Shown here piece after piece: positions 31,976 through 38,119 of a DNA stretch of 38,119 nt (its first letter is position 1; each line of letters starts with the position of its first letter). Position numbers and translations under genes: made by a program. Source of the stretch: Nostocoides jenkinsii Ben 74 (GTDB lineage: Bacteria > Actinomycetota > Actinomycetes > Actinomycetales > Dermatophilaceae); NCBI RefSeq assembly GCF_001046875.1, contig NZ_HF571038.1, positions 3,012,532-3,050,650 on the forward strand, in the 5' to 3' direction. Below the pieces are notes generated by a model. That model did not search any database. It was not told the origin of the DNA and saw only the letters and a list, made by a program, of their open reading frames with translations.

Positions 31976-32839
31976 TCAGGCGAGTTCTCGGACGTGAATT
32001 CCAGCGGTGCCCCGGCTGCCGGGAGCCGAGTCGACGGTAGTCGGGCAGAGGCAGGCGGAGCGACCCCAGGCGAGGGCTCGAGCCATCCGGTCGGCCGGTT
32101 CGCCCGGCGCGGCCAGCCACCTGGCGAGGAAGGCGTCCCCGGCCCCAGCGGTATTGACGGGGACTAGCTCGGGTCCAGCGCCGTGCAGCGCGAGGTCGCG
32201 ATCGACATCCACGGCGCCGTGCTTGCCCATGCTGACGACGAAGGCGACGTCATGCTCGGTCGCCAACGACCGAGCCGCCGCCGCGACAGCCTCCGCGTCC
32301 TCCAGGTTGGCGCCGCCCAACAACTCGGCGAGTTCGATTTCGTTGGGGGCCAACAGATCCGCGCCGGCCGACAGGGCCGCGCGCAGGGCCGGGCCGGAGA
32401 CGTCGACGGCGACGGGCACGTCATACGAGTGAGCCAGGCGAATGACCTGCGCGACCGTCTCCGCGTCGAGCCCGGGCGGCAACGATCCGGCGATGACCAA
32501 CCACCGATCCGCCGGAGCCCCGGCGCCTGCGACAACCGCAGCTTCCGCCACAGCCTCAGCATCCGCCACACCCCCGGAACTCGTGAGGCTGGCGAGTGCC
32601 TCCTCGACGCAGCCGAGCACCGCTGACAGATCCGCGGAGGTGAGCGGCATACCCGGTCCGTTGACCTTCATCGTCCGGCCCGAAGGGAGCAGGATGCTGG
32701 TGTTGATTCGGGTCTCCGACTCGACCGGAACCCCCTGATGGTCCACGCCGTCGGTGACCGACGTGGTCCCGGCGTCCACTCCGGCGAGGAGGCCCCGCGA
32801 GAGGAGGGTCTGCGCATTGGTTCGCTGCGCCATACTCAT
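31976..32839 (-). CDS. PfkB-family sugar kinase (1-phosphofructokinase-like) lacking the N-terminal motif
   Basis: This 287-residue protein matches phosphofructokinase/tagatose-6-phosphate kinases from ETRINTSILLPSG onward. It has KVNGPG, WLVIAGSLPPGLDAETV, LLAPNEIELAELLGG, FVVSMGKHGAV and the catalytic NTAGAGDAFLA. The first 40 residues (MSMAQRTNAQTLLSRGL...) do not match: the usual start TxNPxxD and the GGKGxN sugar-binding motif are absent, so about 55 residues are missing or replaced. Activity is therefore doubtful. AAGGGGCGG lies just before ATG 32839, so it is still set up for translation. It is first in the operon with the dehydrogenase and DeoR repressor. Confidence 0.78.
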   Translation of the reverse strand: MSMAQRTNAQTLLSRGLLAGVDAGTTSVTDGVDHQGVPVESETRINTSILLPSGRTMKVNGPGMPLTSADLSAVLGCVEEALASLTSSGGVADAEAVAEAAVVAGAGAPADRWLVIAGSLPPGLDAETVAQVIRLAHSYDVPVAVDVSGPALRAALSAGADLLAPNEIELAELLGGANLEDAEAVAAAARSLATEHDVAFVVSMGKHGAVDVDRDLALHGAGPELVPVNTAGAGDAFLARWLAAPGEPADRMARALAWGRSACLCPTTVDSAPGSRGTAGIHVRELA

Positions 32840-32850
32840 CCGCCCCTTGG

Positions 32851-32880
32851 GTTTTGTTGGGTTTCGTTGGGAATAGTTGT
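32851..32880 (-). promoter_or_regulatory. Phased 10-base repeats: predicted DeoR operator
   Basis: On the plus strand three consecutive 10-base units read GTTTTGTTGG, GTTTCGTTGG and GAATAGTTGT; TTGG also occurs at 32847-32850. Repeats spaced by one helical turn and rich in AAAC/GTTT are typical of DeoR-family sites. They lie 12-41 bases upstream of the kinase start, over the expected promoter. Confidence 0.7.
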
Positions 32881-32954
32881 AGCGCGCGGAGGCCCGGGAT
32901 GTCAAGGGCCCGCGTTGACGCTGTCCCACCCTGACCACCTGGCAAATTGGGCGC

Positions 32955-33803
32955 ATGCGCTTCAGTCAGGTCGACGTCTTCACCGACACTCCCACACGCG
33001 GCAACGCCCTGGCGGTCGTTCACGACGCCGACGACCTCAACGAGGCCGCAATGCAGGCCTTCGCGCGCTGGACCAACCTCTCGGAGACGACCTTTCTCCT
33101 ACGGCCCACCGACCCGGCGGCGGACTACCGCGTGCGCATCTTCACCACCGGCGGGGAGTTGCCCTTCGCCGGGCATCCGACCCTCGGCAGCGCCCACGCC
33201 TGGCTCGCGGCCGGTGGCACTCCGCATACGCCCGGAGTTGTGATCCAGGAATGCGGCGCGGGCCTGGTGACCGTCGGTTCCCGGGGCGGTCAGCGACTTG
33301 CCTTTGCCGCGCCGCCGCTGCGCCGATCCGGCCCGGTGGAGCCGGAGTTGGCCACACGGATCGTTGCCGCGGTCGGTCTCGACCCCGGCGCCGTCCGAGG
33401 CCTCGCCTGGTGCGACAACGGACCCGGGTGGGTCGGGGTAGACGTCGAGTCCGCGGAGGCGGTGCTCGCAGCGGACCCCGATCCGGTCGCCATGACCGAT
33501 CTCAAGGTCGGTCTGATCGGGCCGTATGCCGCGGCCGACGTCCCGCGGGTCGGCGCGGCATACGAGGTGCGCGCGTTCTATGCGCAGGGGCGCGACTTCG
33601 CCGAGGATCCGGTGACCGGCAGCTTGAATGCGGCTCTTGCGCAATGGCTTATCCCACTCGGGAGATTGCCGCGGTCGTATGTCGCGAGTCAGGGTACGAA
33701 GCTGCACCGCACCGGCCGCATCCACGTCGAGGCCACGGAGAACGCGATCTGGATCGGCGGCGACACGGTCACCGTGATTACCGGGGATGTCGACCTGGAC
33801 TGA
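32955..33803 (+). CDS. PhzF-family isomerase/epimerase-like protein
   Basis: This 282-residue protein has the PhzF/diaminopimelate-epimerase-like fold. Visible motifs are QVDVFTDTPTRGNALAVV at the start, NLSETTF with the catalytic Glu near 45, RIFTTGGELPFAGHPTLGSA and DPVTGSLNAALAQWL in the second half. It may act as an isomerase or epimerase on a small metabolite. PhzF itself makes phenazines, but no phenazine genes are present, so that role is unlikely. ATG 32955 begins at the first strand. It is divergent from the sugar operon, with about 75 bases between them. Confidence 0.9.
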   Translation: MRFSQVDVFTDTPTRGNALAVVHDADDLNEAAMQAFARWTNLSETTFLLRPTDPAADYRVRIFTTGGELPFAGHPTLGSAHAWLAAGGTPHTPGVVIQECGAGLVTVGSRGGQRLAFAAPPLRRSGPVEPELATRIVAAVGLDPGAVRGLAWCDNGPGWVGVDVESAEAVLAADPDPVAMTDLKVGLIGPYAAADVPRVGAAYEVRAFYAQGRDFAEDPVTGSLNAALAQWLIPLGRLPRSYVASQGTKLHRTGRIHVEATENAIWIGGDTVTVITGDVDLD

Positions 33804-33851
33804 GGATCGGGGTCAGTTGGGAGCGGGGGTGTGAGTTGGCTCAGGCTCGGG

Positions 33852-35069
33852 TCAACTGGAAGACGGCGTCACTCGGAGAATCTTGTCGTTGGTCGTGTTC
33901 GACGTCAGGACGTACAGCGCGCCGTCCGGGCCCATCCGCAGGGTGCGGATGCGGCCATACGCATCGTTGAGCTCGGGGATCTCCGCCGTAGCGGTGACGG
34001 CACCGGCGGCATCCAGCCACACCGCGAGGACCCCAGCATTCTTCAATTGGGCGATGGCGGCGACGCCGTCGTAGCCACCCCACGCCGGTCCGCTGATGAA
34101 CCCGAGGCCCGAGGTCGCCAGCGTGGGCAGCCCGCTCGTCCACGCCGCCGGGACCGCATCGGTGAACTCGGCCAGATCGGTCATCGGGACACCCTGGTAA
34201 TAGGTCGGGTTGGTGGGCGAAGCCACCGGGTTCCAGCCGTAGTTGCGCCCCTTCAGCGCCAGATTCAGCTCATCGTCACGCTCCGGACCGTGCTCGACAT
34301 TCCACAGCTGTGACGTGCCGGGCCGGAAGGCCAGACCCTGCGGATTGCGATGCCCGTAGTTCCACACCAGCCGCCGCTTGGCATTGGTCGCCTTCGGCCA
34401 CGGGTTGTCGGCCGGCGCCGTCCCGTCGCGATTGACCCGCAGGATCTTGCCGCCCAGGTTGGTCTTGTCCTGCGGCGCTCGGCCCGTCGCGGCGTCTCCC
34501 GTGCTGACCCACAGCTTGCCGTCGGGGCCGGCGACCACCCGGCAGCCGTTGTGGATATTGGCCAGGGGTATGCCGCTGATCACCGGCGCGCCGACCCGCA
34601 CCGCACTCGTGCCGGTGGCCGAAAGCCGCCACCGGACAACGCGATTGTCGTTCGGCCCGACGTGGGATTGGCACGTGTAGAAGGTCCGGTTGGTGGCGAA
34701 GCCCGGGTCGATGGCCAGGCCGAGCAGGCCGGCCTCACCTTGGCGGGCGAGATCGGCGAAATTGGCGGTGACGCGTTGCAGCGCTCCGCCGGAGAGCCGC
34801 CCGAGCCGCAGTCGGCCGCTCCGCTCGGTCACGAGGTAGCGGTCCGCATCGGGGAAGCCGATATCCCACGGCACCGCGAGGCCGGCCTGCAAAACCTCCA
34901 CGGTGAGCGCCGGAACGTCCCGGGCGGCCGAGTTAAGTCGGAATTGTGTTGCCCCCGCCGTTGGCGTCGCCGCACCCGTGAGGACTGCGGCAGCTGCTAG
35001 GGCCGACCCGACGCCAACTCGGGCGCCACGGCGCGTCGGCGACAATCGATGATTCGTGACAATCCCCAT
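33852..35069 (-). CDS. Secreted PQQ-type sugar dehydrogenase (GSDH), copy 1
   Basis: This 405-residue protein has a signal peptide (about 1-40, with SALAAAAVLTGAATPTAGA) and a six-bladed glucose/sorbosone dehydrogenase propeller. Conserved points are WDIGFPDADRYLVTERSG, the catalytic His in NIHNGCRVVAGPDGKLWVST, the Arg in YGHRNPQGLAFRPG and EHGPERDDELN. It would oxidise an aldose outside the membrane using PQQ. I see no PQQ synthesis genes. It lies 69 bases downstream of a paralogue on the same strand, and CATGAT lies about five bases before the ATG. Confidence 0.88.
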   Translation of the reverse strand: MGIVTNHRLSPTRRGARVGVGSALAAAAVLTGAATPTAGATQFRLNSAARDVPALTVEVLQAGLAVPWDIGFPDADRYLVTERSGRLRLGRLSGGALQRVTANFADLARQGEAGLLGLAIDPGFATNRTFYTCQSHVGPNDNRVVRWRLSATGTSAVRVGAPVISGIPLANIHNGCRVVAGPDGKLWVSTGDAATGRAPQDKTNLGGKILRVNRDGTAPADNPWPKATNAKRRLVWNYGHRNPQGLAFRPGTSQLWNVEHGPERDDELNLALKGRNYGWNPVASPTNPTYYQGVPMTDLAEFTDAVPAAWTSGLPTLATSGLGFISGPAWGGYDGVAAIAQLKNAGVLAVWLDAAGAVTATAEIPELNDAYGRIRTLRMGPDGALYVLTSNTTNDKILRVTPSSS

Positions 35070-35137
35070 ACGAAATCATGTCGGGCACGAGGCGTCAGCC
35101 GCAATGCCTTGCTCGGTATGAGGTTGGTGGGCGCCAC

Positions 35138-36334
35138 TCAACTCGCGCTTGGCGCCACCCGCAGAATCTTGTCATCCGTCCCATTGGACGTCAGGACATA
35201 GAGCGCGCCGTCCGGACCCATCCGGGGGGTGCGTAGGCGGCCGTAGGTGTCGTTCAACTCCGGGATGCCCGCCGTTTTGACGACATTGCCGGGCTTGTCG
35301 AGCCACAGGCCGAGCATGCCTTCGTCCTTCAGGAGCGCCAGCACGGCGACGCCGTTATAGGCGCCCCAGGACGTGCCGTTCAAGAATGTCATCCCGGACG
35401 GAGCGACGGTCGGCACTCCGCTGGACCACTTCGCGGGCACCGCGTCGGGGAACTCGACCAGATCCGTCATCGGTACGTTCTGGTAGTAGGCCGGATCGGT
35501 CGCATTTTTCACCGGATTCCATCCGTAGTTGCGACCCTTCAGCACGAGGTTAACCTCGTCATCCCAGTCCGGACCATGCTCGGCATTCCACATCTGCTTC
35601 GTGCCAGGACGCCACGCTAGACCCTGCGGATTGCGGTGGCCGTAGTTCCAGACATAGCGCTGCCGGATGTTGGCCGCGGTGGCCCACGGGTTGTCGCTTG
35701 GCGCAGATCCGTTCTTGTTGACCCGCAAGATCTTGCCGCCCAGATTGGTCTTGTCTTGCGCAGCGCGACCGCGATAGGAGTCGCCCGTGCTGGCCCAGAT
35801 CTTGCCGTCCGGGCCGAACAGGAGCCGGCAGCTGGTGTGGAACTTCCCCAGCGGGAGCCCCGTCAGGAGAGGAGCACCAACCCGGACGGCCGAGGTCCCT
35901 GTCGCGGACAGGCGCCAGCGAATGATCCGGTTGTCGTTCGGCGCCACATGTGACTGGCAGGTGTAGAAAATTCGGTTCGTCGCAAAGGCCGGATCGGTCA
36001 CCATTCCCATCAAGCCCGAGTCCCCAGAGGCAAGATCGGTGAGATCGGCCTTGACCGGAGTGAGCGGCCCGCCGCTCAGCCGTCCCAGCGAGAGTCGGCC
36101 CGTGCGTTCCGTTACCAGATAGCGCGTGGCGTCGATGAAGGCAATCTCCCATGGCGTATCCAAGCCCCGCTGGATCACTGAGACGTTGAGCGCCGGCCCC
36201 GCAGCTCCGCTGGAATCCAGTTGACTGGAACTCTGGTTTGCGCCAGCCGCGGCGGGGGACGTCGCCAATCCACCTGAGAGGAGCGCCAGGGCCGCAGCCA
36301 CGGCCGATACCCGACTTCTCATCATGAGGGGCAT
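35138..36334 (-). CDS. Secreted PQQ-type sugar dehydrogenase (GSDH), copy 2
   Basis: This 398-residue paralogue of the next gene has the same blade motifs: WEIAFIDATRYLVTERTG, KFHTSCRLLFGPDGKIWAST (His kept), YGHRNPQGLAWRPG and EHGPDWDDEVN. The signal peptide is at about 1-35 (VSAVAAALALLSGG). ATG 36334 is chosen since it directly precedes the basic MMRSR signal start; ATG 36325 or TTG 36361 are possible. The two copies differ throughout the sequence, so the duplication is not recent. PQQ dependence rests on the family. Confidence 0.87.
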   Translation of the reverse strand: MPLMMRSRVSAVAAALALLSGGLATSPAAAGANQSSSQLDSSGAAGPALNVSVIQRGLDTPWEIAFIDATRYLVTERTGRLSLGRLSGGPLTPVKADLTDLASGDSGLMGMVTDPAFATNRIFYTCQSHVAPNDNRIIRWRLSATGTSAVRVGAPLLTGLPLGKFHTSCRLLFGPDGKIWASTGDSYRGRAAQDKTNLGGKILRVNKNGSAPSDNPWATAANIRQRYVWNYGHRNPQGLAWRPGTKQMWNAEHGPDWDDEVNLVLKGRNYGWNPVKNATDPAYYQNVPMTDLVEFPDAVPAKWSSGVPTVAPSGMTFLNGTSWGAYNGVAVLALLKDEGMLGLWLDKPGNVVKTAGIPELNDTYGRLRTPRMGPDGALYVLTSNGTDDKILRVAPSAS

Positions 36335-36468
36335 GGAAGCAGCGAAGGGCAGTACGGTCAAGGCGGGTTGCCCTGCTGTCCAGGAAATGACACTCGCCTT
36401 TGGTGGCGGCCCGGGCAGAGGCGGAGATGGACGAAAAGTCAGCGCCGTCTTCGGAGGTTGTCGGCGCT

Positions 36469-38091
36469 ATGCCGCAGGATGGGGGCGTGACCGATCAGCG
36501 TGCTCGCCCGACTCCGCCGCCGCCCCCGCGGCGTGGTGGCGAGCCCAGCTACCGGCCCGGTCAGGACCCCGGTCATGACCCCCGAAATGGCCTCCGAAAT
36601 GACCCCCGTCACGCTGGCGACCCCACCTCGCCGATGTCCCAGTCACCGCTGCCTCCCCCACCCCCTTCCCGCAACCCGCGTCGGCGAGGGGACTCCCGCG
36701 TGACGCACGACGGCGTGGCTCGGGGACGAGTGGGCTCGGCCGCGGCCAAGGCGGGTGCCGCCGGACGGGTCGCCGGCCGGCTGGCCGCGACCAGCAGTCG
36801 GGCGACAGCCCGAGGGGTAGGCCGAGGCACCCAGGCGGGGGTGCGCCGCTTCCAGCGCTTCGCCGCCGCGGACGGCGCCGACCGCAGCGGCTTGGCCCGC
36901 CTCACCGAGATGCACGTCGTCAATGTCGCGGGCGACGCCGCCTTGACGGTCTCCCTGGCAGGCACCGTCTTTGCCTTGCCGACCGACGAGGCGCGGGGCC
37001 AGGTGGCGCTCTTCCTCGGCCTAACGATGGCCCCCTTCGTCCTACTCGCCCCGCTCATCGGCCCACTGCTCGATCGATTCAGCCATGGCCGACGCTGGGC
37101 AATTGGCGGGACCCTGGCGCTGCGCGCGTTCTTGAGTTGGGTGCTGGCCTCCGCGGTCATCGAGGACTCGGCCTGGCTCTTCCCCTGTGCCCTGGGTGCG
37201 TTGATGGCTACCAAGGCGTATGCCGTGGCTCGCGCCGCCGCCGTCCCTCGCGTCCTCCCCGACGGCGTCCCGCTCGTCAAAGCCAACGCCCGGCTGAATA
37301 TCGCGGGCCTCATCGGCATGCTGCTCGGCGGTGGACTCGCCGGTGGGTTGGCAAAGATCGGCCCCGACTGGTCGCTGCGGACCGCCTTTCTGATCTACAT
37401 CGCCGGCACGATCCTGGCCATCCGGCTCCCGGCCAACGTCGATTCGACGCTGGGCGAGCTCGACTTCACCGGTGAAAATGTCACTAATGCGGGCCGGCGG
37501 ATGCGCGCCCTGCCGGTCGCGGTGCGATACGTGTTGTGGCTGGTCACCGGGGCTCGCATGCTGTCCGGCTTCTTGACGCTGTTCATGGCCTTCCTCATGC
37601 GTGAGCATCCGCTGCCCGGCATGTCCGGCTCGCTGGTCCTAGGCCTCGTTGCCGGGGCGGCGGCGCTGGGGAATGCGTCCGGCAGCCTGATCGGCAACCG
37701 CTGGGGCAATGCGGCGCCCACCGCGATGGCCTCGGCGCTGCTGCTCGGCGCACTCAGCGTCGCCACCTTGACGGCCGTCTTCTATTCGATCTTCACGCTC
37801 GTAGCGATCGGGCTCGCGGCCGGTCTGTTCGGCCAACTCGGCAAACTCAGCCTTGACTCCCTCGTCCAACGCGAAGTCCCGGAGATGCTCCGCGCCCGCG
37901 TCTTCTCCTGGACCGAGACGCTGCTGCAGACGTTCTGGGTTGTCGGCGGGGCCGCCGGCATCCTCGTCCCCTTGCAGCCTCGGCTCGGCTTCGGGGTGAT
38001 CGCCGGCCTGATCGCGCTCGCCGGCCTGGCGGCGTTGCGCTCGCGCGCGACCGGCCGCCCCCGCGCGGCCGCCGAGGTCGCCACCTCATGA
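36469..38091 (+). CDS. MFS transporter with long disordered N-terminus
   Basis: This 540-residue protein (from ATG 36469) has about 140 disordered residues rich in Pro, Arg, Ala and Gly: PTPPPPPRRGG, the near-repeat DPGHDPRNGLRNDPRHAGDP, and a second PPPPP run. About twelve spans follow, in the MFS fold (GPLLDRFSHGRRWAIGG at the motif A position; FSWTETLLQTFWVVGGAAGI near the end). GGAGG lies eleven bases before this ATG; GTG 36487 and ATG 36427 are alternatives. Transport substrate unknown. The stop overlaps a downstream ATG by four bases. Confidence 0.82.
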   Translation: MPQDGGVTDQRARPTPPPPPRRGGEPSYRPGQDPGHDPRNGLRNDPRHAGDPTSPMSQSPLPPPPPSRNPRRRGDSRVTHDGVARGRVGSAAAKAGAAGRVAGRLAATSSRATARGVGRGTQAGVRRFQRFAAADGADRSGLARLTEMHVVNVAGDAALTVSLAGTVFALPTDEARGQVALFLGLTMAPFVLLAPLIGPLLDRFSHGRRWAIGGTLALRAFLSWVLASAVIEDSAWLFPCALGALMATKAYAVARAAAVPRVLPDGVPLVKANARLNIAGLIGMLLGGGLAGGLAKIGPDWSLRTAFLIYIAGTILAIRLPANVDSTLGELDFTGENVTNAGRRMRALPVAVRYVLWLVTGARMLSGFLTLFMAFLMREHPLPGMSGSLVLGLVAGAAALGNASGSLIGNRWGNAAPTAMASALLLGALSVATLTAVFYSIFTLVAIGLAAGLFGQLGKLSLDSLVQREVPEMLRARVFSWTETLLQTFWVVGGAAGILVPLQPRLGFGVIAGLIALAGLAALRSRATGRPRAAAEVATS

Positions 38092-38119
38092 ACCCGACAC
38101 GGGCGGCGGGGTGGGGCCG
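38088..38119 (+). CDS. Start of a downstream gene, cut by the window edge
   Basis: ATG 38088 overlaps the MFS stop (ATGA) and opens a frame MNPTRAAGWG that continues to the window end. The overlap, used throughout this region, supports a cotranscribed gene, but too little is present to name it. Confidence 0.35.
   Translation, partial: MNPTRAAGWG

Noticed and set aside
32955-33803. Phenazine biosynthesis
   Set aside because: Only a PhzF-family protein is present; such proteins are widespread without phenazine genes.

Overview
The window is about two-thirds G+C. It has overlapping ATGA/GTGA gene pairs, many GTG starts and several promoters with a -10-like hexamer 6-8 bases before the start codon (leaderless style). 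Its families (MMPL exporter, copZ-copA-csoR, DUF2332, DeoR sugar operon, PQQ-type dehydrogenases, ECF-like sigma factor) fit a chromosomal segment of an actinobacterium. I would guess Micrococcales (Intrasporangiaceae/Dermatophilaceae-like), but no marker gene fixes this. I saw no rRNA, tRNA or CRISPR array.

Layout. (1) 1-4200 is an accessory, decaying patch: an IS3-family element whose left end lies outside the window, a gene tail cut by the IS, about 700 bases of coding debris, a VapBC toxin-antitoxin pair, a frameshifted aldo/keto reductase, and a second VapBC pair with a perfect 26-base operator. (2) 4300-9900 holds a NUDIX hydrolase, an ArsB/NhaD-type permease, a pterin-dehydratase/VOC fusion, a small membrane protein, a TetR regulator divergent from an ABC-2-like export protein with a clear operator between them, and a CDF metal exporter. 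(3) 9986-13011, on the minus strand, holds an alpha/beta hydrolase, an N-terminally truncated DsrE-like protein behind an intact CsoR/CstR-type operator, and a GH13 alpha-glucosidase. (4) 13100-16651 is a single-chain ABC exporter. (5) 16708-19766 is a textbook copper operon: operator, copZ, copA, csoR, then tandem repeats forming a terminator shared with convergent sixA. (6) 20336-26816 holds an MFS transporter, a quinone oxidoreductase, a scar where two broken genes meet tail to tail, and a TetR-MMPL export pair. (7) 26817-30075 holds a DUF2332 remnant, a secreted PepSY-like Gly/His-rich protein, and a chain of membrane protein, ECF-like sigma factor and O6-alkylguanine-DNA methyltransferase joined by 4-base overlaps. 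(8) 30121-32880 is a minus-strand sugar/polyol operon (PfkB kinase lacking its N-terminus, zinc alcohol dehydrogenase, DeoR repressor) behind a 10-base-phased operator. (9) 32955-38119 holds a PhzF-family protein, two tandem PQQ-type sugar dehydrogenases, an MFS transporter with a long disordered N-terminus, and the first codons of another gene.

The most unusual signal is not a gene. The heptamer GTATGSC (reverse GSCATAC) recurs about 50 times by eye, on both strands, in different codon phases and between genes, several times more than base composition would give. It is nearly absent from the IS. Other points worth attention are a 40-base stem-loop present at two distant intergenic sites with the same 14-12-14 architecture, and the sigma factor/DNA-repair gene coupling.
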